DNA from: an uncultured Bacteriovorax sp.
GTDB lineage: Bacteria > Bdellovibrionota > Bacteriovoracia > Bacteriovoracales > Bacteriovoracaceae
Length of the DNA: 20,502 nucleotides
Assembly (NCBI GenBank): GCA_946482295.1
Contig: CAMLRB010000040.1
Span: 1 to 20,502 of the forward strand
Direction: 5' to 3'
Shown: positions 10,725 to 17,786 of the stretch, one piece after another
How positions within the stretch are numbered: position 1 is the stretch's first letter
How the letters are laid out: each line of letters starts with the position of its first letter
The notes under the pieces: generated by a model
Databases searched by the model: none
The model's input: only the letters and a program-made list of their open reading frames with translations
What the model was told of the DNA's origin: nothing
Made by a program: the position numbers and the translations under genes

Positions 10725-11039
10725 ATGAAAGCAGCACTACTTTTATTAACGTTGACCCTAGGAACTAATGCATTCGCGCATGGAATCACACCTTCGGAAA
10801 TGTATACGTTAGTTACTCTTGCAACAACGATTGCTCCGACTGAAGCAACAGCTCAATTGAGTACTCCTGCAAGAAAAATCATCACTCAAGTTGAAGAGTT
10901 CAATCAAACCGGCGAACTTTCACTTGAACTTCAGCAAGCTGTTTCGATCATCCAGGAAGAAGATAAAACTCTTTCTATCCAGGATGCCCTTGATCTACTA
11001 GTTGTCAAAGCTGAGTACGTATTAAACGCTTCAAAATAA
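10725..11039 (+). CDS. Small exported protein, unknown family
   Basis: 104 residues. Signal peptide MKAALLLLTLTLGTNAFA (1-18), leaving a mature chain of about 86 residues, mostly helical, acidic, without cysteine ('PSEMYTLVTLATTIAPTEAT', 'ARKIITQVEEFNQTG', 'LQQAVSIIQEEDKTLSIQDA'). I do not recognise it. The AGGAG Shine-Dalgarno and leader peptide make it a convincing gene. A strong hairpin follows 7 bp after the stop, and the DUF2452 gene starts 36 bp downstream on the same strand, so the two may share a transcript. Confidence 0.75.
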   Translation: MKAALLLLTLTLGTNAFAHGITPSEMYTLVTLATTIAPTEATAQLSTPARKIITQVEEFNQTGELSLELQQAVSIIQEEDKTLSIQDALDLLVVKAEYVLNASK

Positions 11040-11046
11040 TTTCCAA

Positions 11047-11064
11047 GGCCCGCGAAAGCGGGCC
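11047..11064 (+). promoter_or_regulatory. GC-rich stem-loop with GAAA tetraloop, no T-tract
   Basis: GGCCCGC (11047-11053) pairs perfectly with GCGGGCC (11058-11064) over a GAAA (GNRA-type) loop. The sequence after it is ATAATACAT, with no run of T on either strand, so it is not a standard intrinsic terminator. It ends only 11 nt before the next ATG, so it occupies the place of that gene's ribosome-binding region. It may be an RNA stability or processing element, or a translational control. Confidence 0.5.
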
Positions 11065-11075
11065 ATAATACATCT

Positions 11076-11558
11076 ATGAATGATGATGATAAAAAGCCTA
11101 AGGCAGTGGATGTTTCTTCGATCAACTTAGAGCTGATGAAGCTTAAGGTGACGGACATTCCAGCGCTACTTGAATACGCCCATACGGTTGGTGGCTTTGC
11201 CATTGTACCCACCCAGGAAGGGGCAATCAAAAGTAATGCTCGAGAAGCTATGAAAGAGCAGACAGAAGAGCAACTTCATATCATTTTTGAGCAAATGAAA
11301 ACGCTCGCGAAGCAAGTTCAGGAAATAAAGAAGCGCGTTCATATATCAGATCTCATTTACAACGCTAAAATCACCTTTACGCCCGTTATTGGAAAGCTCT
11401 ACTACCTCTATGAAGAGAAGGAGAGTGGACAGCGCTATTTGTCTCTCTTATCGCCTAAAGACTGGGGTGAAAAAATGCCAGATGTCTTCCTGGCCGAGAT
11501 CCGCCTCAATGCCGACCATACCTGGAAGGTCCTCCAATCGACCATCGATATAAGCTAA
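11076..11558 (+). CDS. DUF2452-family protein, cytoplasmic
   Basis: 160 residues, no signal peptide. The C-terminal half carries the pattern I associate with DUF2452: 'YNAKITFTPVIGKLYYLY', 'YLSLLSPKDWG' and 'AEIRLNADHTWKVL'. The middle (about 45-90) is helical ('EAMKEQTEEQLHIIFEQMKTLAKQVQEIKKRVHISDLIYNA', shown here only as context). The family has no assigned function. No Shine-Dalgarno is visible between the GAAA-loop hairpin and the ATG, so translation may be by coupling, by a structured leader or at a low level. The gene ends about 80 bp before the secreted nuclease gene, which has its own candidate promoter. Confidence 0.8.
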   Translation: MNDDDKKPKAVDVSSINLELMKLKVTDIPALLEYAHTVGGFAIVPTQEGAIKSNAREAMKEQTEEQLHIIFEQMKTLAKQVQEIKKRVHISDLIYNAKITFTPVIGKLYYLYEEKESGQRYLSLLSPKDWGEKMPDVFLAEIRLNADHTWKVLQSTIDIS

Positions 11559-11581
11559 ATTTATTTTTGCACATTGCGAGA

Positions 11582-11610
11582 TTACAAACAGTTATGACAT
11601 GATTTATAAG
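11582..11610 (+). promoter_or_regulatory. Candidate sigma70-type promoter for the first HNH nuclease
   Basis: TTACAA (11582-11587), a 17-bp spacer, then TATAAG (11605-11610, 5 of 6 to TATAAT). Transcription would start near 11617, which supports ATG 11641 as the start and excludes the in-frame ATG at 11599. Confidence 0.45.
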
Positions 11611-11640
11611 TTTAACCTAATTTGTAACATTAGGAAGACT

Positions 11641-12117
11641 ATGAAGAGCTTAGCTTTAATCGTAACTGTACTCTCGTGTTTGAATATAGGGTTTGCGGCC
11701 GATTTTCCACGTGGTCCAGAAATTAATGAAACGCCCGGAAAGCTTTGTTCACGTCCATCTTCACAGCGTTATCCTGAAAAAATCAATTACTGTGAAAGAG
11801 ATGTTGATTCATATACAAAAAACGCGATCATTCAAAAGTACGATAGTCTTTTTGGATATCGTATTCGTTCGATGAATCGAGGTGATTTTAAAATTGATCA
11901 CCTGATTCCATTGTGCGCTGGTGGCGCTAACAGCGAAGAAAATTTGTGGCCTCAGCATAAAAGTGTTTACGCTATTACTGATCCTATCGAGCCAATTCTT
12001 TGTGAAAAAATGCAAGCTGGTAAATTGCTTCAGGCCGAAGCTGTAAAGCTCATCATGAAAGCAAAATTGAATCTTAAGGAAGCTCCAGGCGTTTTAAAAT
12101 ACCTCAAATCGCTTTAG
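11641..12117 (+). CDS. Secreted HNH-family endonuclease, copy 1
   Basis: 158 residues from ATG 11641, chosen over an in-frame ATG at 11599 because AGGAAG precedes 11641 and a clean signal peptide begins there (MKSLALIVTVLSCLNIGFAA, 1-20). The HNH core is 'KIDHLIPLCAGGANSEENLW' followed by PQHK: D86-H87 (general base), N101 and H106 (metal/phosphate). C36 and C51 flank 'PEKINYCERDVD' and are conserved in copy 2, which suggests a disulphide in an exported enzyme. It probably cuts DNA outside the cytoplasm. It is a paralogue of the gene at 13169-13648 on the other strand; the two point towards each other with a BatA-like gene between them. Its stop is 1 bp from the stop of the convergent vWA gene. 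Confidence 0.8.
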   Translation: MKSLALIVTVLSCLNIGFAADFPRGPEINETPGKLCSRPSSQRYPEKINYCERDVDSYTKNAIIQKYDSLFGYRIRSMNRGDFKIDHLIPLCAGGANSEENLWPQHKSVYAITDPIEPILCEKMQAGKLLQAEAVKLIMKAKLNLKEAPGVLKYLKSL

Positions 12118-12118
12118 T

Positions 12119-13105
12119 TTAAGCTGGCCCTTCACGCAAAATAAATCGTCGAGAAAGCTCTGCTCCTAAAAGCAGGGCAACTCCGATGAGAAGATATTTA
12201 AAATAAAGTTCTTCGTAAATAATTCGTCCTGACTGTTCAATTTGTGTTTTTTCCAATTTGTTAATTTCTTCCAAAACATTTTCAAGAGCACGGTTGTTGT
12301 TGGCCAGATAGGACTTACCACCAGTCATTTTAGAGAGAGTTTGTAGGCCTTTGAAGTCGATGTTTCCACCCGGGATCGCTTGCCAACGTTGAACACCATA
12401 CATAGATGGTCCAGCGGGAATTTTAGCATCTTTGTCCGTTCCAATACCTACAGTATGAATTTTGATTTTGTTTTCTTGGGCCATCTCCGCTGCTTGTAAG
12501 GGAGTAAGCATCCCCACGTTACTAACTCCATCTGTTATCAAAACAATGACTTTAGTCTTAGCAACAGATTGAATAAGCCTTCCAACAGCGAGGGCAATAG
12601 CATCACCAATATTTGTTCCATCACCTAAAAAAGTTCCAAGTTCTAAACGGGAAACCATCTTGTTGATGAGATTCAAATCCGTTGAAAGAGGAACTAATGT
12701 AAAAACTTTCTCAGCAAAGATGATGACTCCAATTCTGTCGCGCGGAAAGAGGTTCACGAACTCCTGCACTTTTTGTTTGGCGACGACAAAACGATTCGGC
12801 TTCAAATCGTTTGCTTCCATAGAACGAGAGAGATCTAGAACGATAAAAATGTCGCTAACTTCGATTGTTTGTTTATCCATGCCTAGTGGACGGCGAGGAC
12901 CTGCGAGAGCAAACGAAATATAGAGCCACCCAACAACACCAAGGAAAAAAACGAGAATGCGGGTGAAAGGAATTCCTTTAATTTTGTATTTATTTGGAAT
13001 GAAAAGTTGTGGTTTTTTTAATAAATAGAAAAAACTTATTAACCAAAAGAGAAGTCCAACAAGACCCCAAATAGCGTAATGGATATGCTGAAATTCGAAA
13101 GGCAT
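12119..13105 (-). CDS. BatA-like von Willebrand factor A membrane protein
   Basis: 328 residues. Two N-terminal membrane segments (about 10-29 and 49-68), a vWA domain (about 84-290) and a C-terminal membrane segment (about 303-320): the BatA plan. The metal-ion-dependent adhesion site is complete: D91-L-S93-R-S95, T164 in GDGTN and D192 in ITDG. The conserved 'ALAGPRRP' sits just before the domain. Bat proteins work with MoxR ATPases in envelope stress or aerotolerance systems, with the vWA domain on the periplasmic side. Here no moxR, batB, batC or DUF58 gene is adjacent, so it is isolated between two nuclease genes. GGAG lies 5 nt before the ATG. Partners, if any, are elsewhere in the genome. 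Confidence 0.85.
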   Translation of the reverse strand: MPFEFQHIHYAIWGLVGLLFWLISFFYLLKKPQLFIPNKYKIKGIPFTRILVFFLGVVGWLYISFALAGPRRPLGMDKQTIEVSDIFIVLDLSRSMEANDLKPNRFVVAKQKVQEFVNLFPRDRIGVIIFAEKVFTLVPLSTDLNLINKMVSRLELGTFLGDGTNIGDAIALAVGRLIQSVAKTKVIVLITDGVSNVGMLTPLQAAEMAQENKIKIHTVGIGTDKDAKIPAGPSMYGVQRWQAIPGGNIDFKGLQTLSKMTGGKSYLANNNRALENVLEEINKLEKTQIEQSGRIIYEELYFKYLLIGVALLLGAELSRRFILREGPA

Positions 13106-13168
13106 CCTTGCTCCAAAAGATTTGATCTTTAGATTATCTAAGCTTTTTGGATTCTATTCAAGGCAAAC

Positions 13169-13648
13169 TTAGAGGCGATCGCACTTATCCGTGGATGGTG
13201 ATGCCTTTAAGTAGGCCGCTTGAGCAGCCATTTTTGCCGTTTTGATCGTTTTGATGGCCTTCGCTTGAGTTATTGTTCCGCCCTTTAGTGCATTATAGAG
13301 ATCAACTTCTAAAGTCGGACGTGTGGCCTTGACGAGTTTGTGTTCTGGCCAAAGGTTGGCGTAGGCGTTGTTTCCACCAAGAGAAAGAGGAATAAAGTGA
13401 TCGATCGTATAACGATGACGACAGTCGGCCGGAATTCCATACACTTCGTAGACTTCAGTTTTTAGACGAGTATCAACATTGCGAACACAATAAGGGATTT
13501 TTTCATTGTAGCGGTATTCAATAAAATCAATGTCACTAGGATCGCACAATTCACCCATTGTTTCCGCTGGATCAGGATGCGTGGGATAGGCGTAAGAAAC
13601 TTGTAAGCTGAAAAGAAGGACTGATGCTAGCGTAATTTTTTGAAACAT
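13169..13648 (-). CDS. Secreted HNH-family endonuclease, copy 2
   Basis: 159 residues from ATG 13648. The frame opens earlier at a GTG (13657), but that GTG is part of the GGAGTG Shine-Dalgarno 8 nt before the ATG. The signal peptide is MFQKITLASVLLFSLQVSYA (1-20). HNH core 'TIDHFIPLSLGGNNAYANLW' then PEHK: D83-H84, N98 and H103, matching copy 1 position for position. The shared 'ETMGELC' and 'EKIPYCVRNVD' segments hold the same cysteine pair (C35, C54). Copy 2 has two extra cysteines: C76 near the core, and one at the C-terminus (DKCDRL). It lies 63 bp upstream of the vWA gene on the same strand, so the two could be cotranscribed. It is probably an exported DNase. Confidence 0.8.
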   Translation of the reverse strand: MFQKITLASVLLFSLQVSYAYPTHPDPAETMGELCDPSDIDFIEYRYNEKIPYCVRNVDTRLKTEVYEVYGIPADCRHRYTIDHFIPLSLGGNNAYANLWPEHKLVKATRPTLEVDLYNALKGGTITQAKAIKTIKTAKMAAQAAYLKASPSTDKCDRL

Positions 13649-13746
13649 TAAGTTCACTCCATAAACTTAAATGATAATCCGTTCCTCTAAGTGTAGAAGA
13701 CGGTTATATGCAATGTAAATCACAGAAGCATCATTTTAAAAAAAAT

Positions 13747-14778
13747 TTAACTGTAGCGCGTCCTCTTTTTGGAATCGTTACGCAAGGCCGTGTAAAACTC
13801 ACTCATCCTGATGATCGTCGTTCGATGTTTTTTAAGCATGCGTAGAAAGGGAGCAGGGAGCGATGTAAAAAGATTTATCTCGTCACATCTTGTGAGAAGT
13901 AAGCGGAGTGTCTCCGGATTAGAAGCATTTTCCGCAATACCAAAATGTGCTTTCATTTTTTTTTGTTTGGGTTTTGACAGTTTTCCTAAATGGGAGAGCA
14001 GAACGGGTCCCATGCAGCTGATGAATTCATCAACATCGTAATTTTTATGATTATCGAAAAACTTTTTTTCTTTGGCATTTAAATCAAAGCTTCGATCGAG
14101 GCACAGTCCAAAGTCTGTCACATAAAGTTGGTTTTTCTGAACGAGAATATTATGGAGATGCAGATCAAAGTGAATGACTTTTTTTGCTTTCAAAAAAGCT
14201 GTAATTTTTTTTACTTCATTGATGGCTGGTTCAAAACGGGCAGGATCTTTTTTAAGCCATGGTTCGATAATTTGTGGAATGAACTCTAAGAAGATAACAA
14301 TCTCATAACTGGCCTTTCTTCTGGCGAGAATGTAATTTTCAATCTCTTTTTTATCACCCCAATATTTAATGTAATGCTTGTGTCTCTTAGCATCTATTTT
14401 ATCCGGGGTTTCTTCCCGAGGGAGGATGCGATAGTGATACATCAAAGGAAAATTGGGCATTTCATTATTAAGAACCCAATTTGTTGACTTAATATGAGCG
14501 ACTAGTTCTCTCCATGCACCAAAACCCGCAGAGCCTACACCATAGTTATAGTAGAGGGGCATGCGATAGTGATTTTTGGTAGAGAAATGATTGGTGTATT
14601 CTTCTTGAGTGAGAGGAATTCGTTTAACGAAAACTTTTTTTCCTTCAAACTCCATTATATGATTCGTTCCCCAGCCTCGACTAACCTCAGTTGTCTTAAA
14701 ACGAGTTTTGAGCGTTCGATCCGAAATGAGACTAAGAGCTGAGTTTAGTTGAAAGTAAGTGTTTAATCGTTTTCTCAT
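13747..14778 (-). CDS. Protein-kinase-fold phosphotransferase, uncharacterised subfamily
   Basis: 343 residues. The catalytic elements of the kinase fold are present: 'SRGWGTNHIMEFEGKKVFVK' with K52, a probable alpha-C glutamate E91, the catalytic loop H203-F-D205-LHLH-N210 and the metal-binding D222-F-G. Between K52 and the loop is a distinctive block, YYNYGVGSAGFGAWREL (76-92), then 'NNEMPNFPLMYHYRILP'. I recall similar text in uncharacterised actinobacterial kinase-like proteins, not in standard Ser/Thr kinases. HFDLHLHN resembles lipopolysaccharide or aminoglycoside kinases more than eukaryotic-type kinases (HRDxKxxN), so the substrate may be a small molecule, lipid or protein. It has no transmembrane segment. 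Its ATG overlaps the LysR stop by 4 bp (ATGA), so it is translationally coupled to that gene. Confidence 0.75.
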   Translation of the reverse strand: MRKRLNTYFQLNSALSLISDRTLKTRFKTTEVSRGWGTNHIMEFEGKKVFVKRIPLTQEEYTNHFSTKNHYRMPLYYNYGVGSAGFGAWRELVAHIKSTNWVLNNEMPNFPLMYHYRILPREETPDKIDAKRHKHYIKYWGDKKEIENYILARRKASYEIVIFLEFIPQIIEPWLKKDPARFEPAINEVKKITAFLKAKKVIHFDLHLHNILVQKNQLYVTDFGLCLDRSFDLNAKEKKFFDNHKNYDVDEFISCMGPVLLSHLGKLSKPKQKKMKAHFGIAENASNPETLRLLLTRCDEINLFTSLPAPFLRMLKKHRTTIIRMSEFYTALRNDSKKRTRYS

Positions 14779-15644
14779 TTTAATTTATGTTGTTTTGCGA
14801 AGACGTTCCAGATGGCACGAGCAACGGGCCCGAGCGGGCGCTGTTTGGATTTCATGAGACAGAGTTCCAGTTCAAGTGGCGGACACATTTTTTTATCAAG
14901 AGTGATGAGTCCTTTGGCCTTTTCGAATTCACTTTGAGAAATTCGTCCCCAACCGAGACCATTAGTGATCAAGCTTAATTTGGTCGCGTGGTCAGGCACA
15001 AAAATTTTTCGACCACCACCTTCATAGATGTCGTTTTGTTGCTGATCAAAATCTTTATTGTAGACAAAAATTTGCGGATTATTTTTAAGAAAGGCTTCAT
15101 CTGCTTTTCTTTTTTCTTGCAACAATTTACGTGAGATCGCGCCCACCATAGTAACTTTTTCAATGATGACTTTATCAATATTCTTTTCATCGTGCGGACA
15201 AGGTGCGAGGGCGAGATCAACTTTACCTTCTAAAAGAAGATTATGACTTCCATGGAGGACAGTTCTATCGAGAATCAGAATGACAGGTACTGTAGGGCGA
15301 GCACATTCAAGTGCAATTGATTCGATGAATTCTATGGAGGCCAGTGGATCAACCGAGACTCGCAATTTAGTCTCGGCCTTTTTGAGGCCTAGTTCCTTGG
15401 CAATCTTAATTGTTTGTTGGGAAGCTTCGAGAGTTGTGCGAGCAGAGTTAATAAACACAGAGCCCATCTCTGTTAACTTAGGACGATAATCGCTGCGGTC
15501 AAAAATCTGAATATTGAATTCTTCTTCCAGGTTTTTGATGCTTGCACTGAGCGCTGGTTGTGAACGATGCAGGTGATCTGCGGCCGCGCGAAAGCTTCCT
15601 TTTTCGAGAATGGTGAGAACCGCTTCCAACTGATCTAAATTCAT
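14775..15644 (-). CDS. LysR-family transcriptional regulator
   Basis: 289 residues from ATG 15644 (MNLDQLEAVLTILEKGSF), which places the winged helix at the usual position (residues 3-62: 'AAADHLHRSQPALSASIKNL', 'FDRSDYRPKLTEMG'). A longer frame opens at a TTG (15680) and is rejected because LysR proteins start almost exactly here. A linker helix (about 60-90) and a LysR substrate-binding domain follow ('LRVSVDPLAS...', 'GKVDLALAPCPHD', 'ITNGLGWGRISQSEF'). It is divergent from the pirin gene over 119 bp containing a palindrome, the classic layout for a LysR regulator that controls its divergent neighbour and itself. The ligand is unknown. The kinase-fold gene overlaps its 3' end. Confidence 0.9.
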   Translation of the reverse strand: MNLDQLEAVLTILEKGSFRAAADHLHRSQPALSASIKNLEEEFNIQIFDRSDYRPKLTEMGSVFINSARTTLEASQQTIKIAKELGLKKAETKLRVSVDPLASIEFIESIALECARPTVPVILILDRTVLHGSHNLLLEGKVDLALAPCPHDEKNIDKVIIEKVTMVGAISRKLLQEKRKADEAFLKNNPQIFVYNKDFDQQQNDIYEGGGRKIFVPDHATKLSLITNGLGWGRISQSEFEKAKGLITLDKKMCPPLELELCLMKSKQRPLGPVARAIWNVFAKQHKLK

Positions 15645-15682
15645 AAGCCCCAAGGTAACATGATCCGCAAAACAGATCAAGT

Positions 15683-15711
15683 TGATAATAAATGAGTATT
15701 ATTAATTATCA
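15683..15711. promoter_or_regulatory. Palindromic operator candidate between lysR and pirin
   Basis: Two nested inverted repeats: TGATAAT (15683-15689) with ATTATCA (15705-15711), and inside it ATAATA (15685-15690), 6-bp spacer, TATTAT (15697-15702). A TTGATA/TATCAT pair (19-bp spacer) overlaps it and could be the pirin promoter. This is the expected place and form for a LysR-type binding site, but T-N11-A motifs are easy to find in AT-rich DNA. Confidence 0.4.
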
Positions 15712-15763
15712 TAGAAGGAGCGTATCCTAGTTTTAGAAAAGATTACAAACAAGGGAGTTATAT

Positions 15764-16459
15764 ATGATTACAGTGAGAAAATCAGAAGATCGCGGAAAGG
15801 CCAATCATGGTTGGTTGAAATCAAATTTTACTTTTTCGTTTGCCGATTACTACGATCCAAAGCACATGGGGTATAGCGTATTAAGAGTCATCAACGACGA
15901 TCTTATCGATGGTGGACAGGGATTTGATACTCATGGGCACAGAGACATGGAAATCATCTCGTATGTTGTTGAAGGGGCATTAGAACACAAAGATTCAATG
16001 GGGACGCACTCAATTATTAAACCAGGTGAAGTGCAAAGAATGAGTGCAGGTACAGGTGTTCGTCACTCTGAATTCAATCCAGGTTCAGAAACAACAAGAT
16101 TGTTACAAATTTGGATTCTTCCAGAAAAAGCGGGAGTCACTCCAGGTTACGAACAAAAATCTTTTAGTAATGAATTTGGTTGTAGTGACTTAATACTTGT
16201 CGCATCTAAAAGTGGAAGAAATGGATCTGTTTCACTTAACCAAGATGTCGATATGTACGCAGCGAAGGCCCAGGATGCCGGAGAAAAAATTTTAAAGACA
16301 TTCAAGCATCGTCACACTTGGATTCAAGTTGTGAAGGGCGAAGTGAAAGTTGATGATGTCTCCTTAACAAAAGGTGATGGAGCGGCCGTTGATAATGTTG
16401 AAGCGATGAAATTGCAATGGACGAAAGATTCTGAGTTTATTGTTTTTGATTTGCCATAA
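15764..16459 (+). CDS. Pirin family protein (bicupin, YhhW/quercetinase type)
   Basis: 231 residues, no signal peptide. The N-terminal cupin holds the full metal site H57-G-H59 ('DTHGHRDMEIISYVVEGALE'), H101 and E103 ('MSAGTGVRHSEFNP'), the same residue numbers as in E. coli YhhW, whose quercetin 2,3-dioxygenase activity has been shown in vitro. The C-terminal cupin lacks metal ligands, as in the family. Pirins bind Fe or another divalent metal; physiological roles differ, so quercetinase activity here is only one option. The AAGGGAG Shine-Dalgarno fixes the start. It is divergent from LysR and is followed after 8 bp by a small protein gene, probably in the same operon. Confidence 0.92.
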   Translation: MITVRKSEDRGKANHGWLKSNFTFSFADYYDPKHMGYSVLRVINDDLIDGGQGFDTHGHRDMEIISYVVEGALEHKDSMGTHSIIKPGEVQRMSAGTGVRHSEFNPGSETTRLLQIWILPEKAGVTPGYEQKSFSNEFGCSDLILVASKSGRNGSVSLNQDVDMYAAKAQDAGEKILKTFKHRHTWIQVVKGEVKVDDVSLTKGDGAAVDNVEAMKLQWTKDSEFIVFDLP

Positions 16460-16467
16460 AGGACGTA

Positions 16468-16836
16468 ATGAAAGCAAAAATCGAAAACCTAAGTGTTGCG
16501 CTTAAAGATGTGCATAAAAGATATCTCGAGCTGGAGCGAATTCAAGCGGAGGATTATTATCAAAAGAAAATAACTCCGTTTGAATTTCTCATGATGCTCA
16601 CGCAGGATAAAAACTTTAAATGGCTTCAACCGTTTTCAGCTTTAATTGCAGAGATGGATTCTTTTGCCGATGAATCAGATGAAATGACTTCTTTTGATTT
16701 AGAAAGATTTAAAAAGCAGGTGAGCAAACTCTTTGATGAAAATAGATATAAAGATCATTTACTGGCCGATCCATCGTTCGTCGTTCTTCATTCATCACTT
16801 AAAAAAGAATTGAATGTATTGCTTGAGAAAAAATAA
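16468..16836 (+). CDS. Small helical cytoplasmic protein encoded with pirin
   Basis: 122 residues, no signal peptide, no cysteine, predicted all-helical. The centre 'ITPFEFLMMLTQDKNFKWLQ' then 'PFSALIAEMDSF' resembles small uncharacterised proteobacterial proteins with an 'LT.D..F.WL.P.S.LI..ID' pattern that I recall without a function. It starts 8 bp after the pirin stop with AAGGA in the gap, so it is in the pirin operon and probably works with it or is induced by the same LysR signal. Confidence is high that it is a gene, low for any role. Confidence 0.75.
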   Translation: MKAKIENLSVALKDVHKRYLELERIQAEDYYQKKITPFEFLMMLTQDKNFKWLQPFSALIAEMDSFADESDEMTSFDLERFKKQVSKLFDENRYKDHLLADPSFVVLHSSLKKELNVLLEKK

Positions 16837-16930
16837 AGGATCTCCTTCAGTAAATATTTAGACGCATAGAGCGCGCTGTAAGGGAGACGTAGTTCATTCG
16901 TGAACATCAGAAAGTACGAATCTACCTCAG

Positions 16931-16971
16931 TCATGTCCCGCGCTATTGACGGGACATGATTCTGCTGGGAC
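16931..16971. promoter_or_regulatory. Perfect 10-bp inverted repeat with a third half-site, upstream of the TIGR02147 regulator
   Basis: TCATGTCCCG (16931-16940) and CGGGACATGA (16950-16959) form a perfect inverted repeat with a 9-bp spacer; a further GGGAC lies at 16967-16971. The three GTCCC/GGGAC half-sites start at 16935, 16951 and 16967, each exactly 16 bp apart. GGGACA (16951-16956) with TATGAT (16975-16980, 18-bp spacer) could also be a promoter for the gene at 17037. No T-run follows, so it is not a normal terminator. The surrounding gap 16837-17033 also has a small hairpin, GTTCA-TTCG-TGAAC, at 16892-16905. Confidence 0.5.
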
Positions 16972-17036
16972 TTCTATGATGAAACAAACTTTCAGGTTAT
17001 TCTTTTAAGGTAAAATTAATAATTAGTAGAGAAGTG

Positions 17037-17786
17037 ATGATACTTACTGCACAACAACTACTCATTTCTGAGTTTGAAAAACGAAGAAAGAAAAATCCAG
17101 CATACTCTTTAAGAGCATTCGCGAGAGATGTTGGAATTAGTAAAACATCATTGGGTGATGTTATTAATGGTCACCGCAAACTCTCTCAACAAAATATAAA
17201 TATACTTGGTGAACGTCTGGGACTTAATGAAGCTCAGATGGGAGCCTTAAAATCCGATCTTCTTTCTGTCTCTGTAATGAGAGATGTTATTGAAGGTGAT
17301 GAGCTTAAACTCATCGAAGATTGGCATTATCTAGCGATTCTAAGTTTAGCAAAGATCAAAGGTGCTCGTTGTAGTGCGGATTGGGTCAGTGAAAGATTGG
17401 GTATTCCACTTGAGATGGCCACAATCTCCTTAAATGAGTTGTTGGAACGTAAATTAATTGAAAATAACAACGGTACACTTGTAAGAAAATCAAAACTTCT
17501 GACAACTTCAGCTGACATTCCTTCTTCTTCAATCGTTGAGCATCATAGACAAAGCATTGACAAGGCGCTTGGAGCCCTGAATGATGTAGAGGTAGAACAT
17601 CGTGACTTTACTGCCGTAACGTATGCTATCGATATGAATAAATTAAAAGACGCAAAAAAATGTATTCTAGATTTCCATCGTAAACTCGGCAAACTTCTCG
17701 AAACTGATAATGCTCAAGAAGTCTATCGTCTCAATGTTCAATTTTTTCCATTAACTAAAATCTCAACAGTAAAAGAAGAATCATGA
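17037..17786 (+). CDS. TIGR02147/DUF4423-family transcriptional regulator
   Basis: 249 residues from ATG 17037; the codon before it is a GTG that extends the frame by one residue. N-terminal helix-turn-helix: 'FARDVGISKTSLGDVINGHR' (about 25-45) followed by 'LGERLGLN'. The C-terminal DUF4423 part (about 85-245) has a second winged-helix-like stretch, 'ADWVSERLGIPLEMATISLN', and the typical ending 'VYRLNVQFFPLTK'. This family is expanded in Bdellovibrionota and Fibrobacteres, and I know of no defined ligand for it. The Shine-Dalgarno is weak (GAGAAG). Its stop overlaps the ATG of a secreted metalloprotease-like gene by 4 bp (ATGA), so regulator and exported protein are made together. A perfect palindrome lies about 80 bp upstream and may be its own operator. 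Confidence 0.88.
   Translation: MILTAQQLLISEFEKRRKKNPAYSLRAFARDVGISKTSLGDVINGHRKLSQQNINILGERLGLNEAQMGALKSDLLSVSVMRDVIEGDELKLIEDWHYLAILSLAKIKGARCSADWVSERLGIPLEMATISLNELLERKLIENNNGTLVRKSKLLTTSADIPSSSIVEHHRQSIDKALGALNDVEVEHRDFTAVTYAIDMNKLKDAKKCILDFHRKLGKLLETDNAQEVYRLNVQFFPLTKISTVKEES

Noticed and set aside
11599..11640. Longer N-terminus for HNH nuclease copy 1
   Set aside because: It would put 14 residues before a normal signal peptide, and the candidate promoter's -10 lies inside it.
13649..13657. GTG start for HNH nuclease copy 2
   Set aside because: The GTG belongs to the GGAGTG ribosome-binding site of ATG 13648.
15645..15680. TTG-initiated extension of the LysR gene
   Set aside because: LysR proteins begin a few residues before the helix-turn-helix, as ATG 15644 does; the extension reaches into the operator region.
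16860..16975. Possible tRNA or small structured RNA before the TIGR02147 gene
   Set aside because: There is a T-arm-like GTTCA-TTCG-TGAAC hairpin, but no cloverleaf, acceptor stem or anticodon arm could be assembled; the palindrome fits an operator better.
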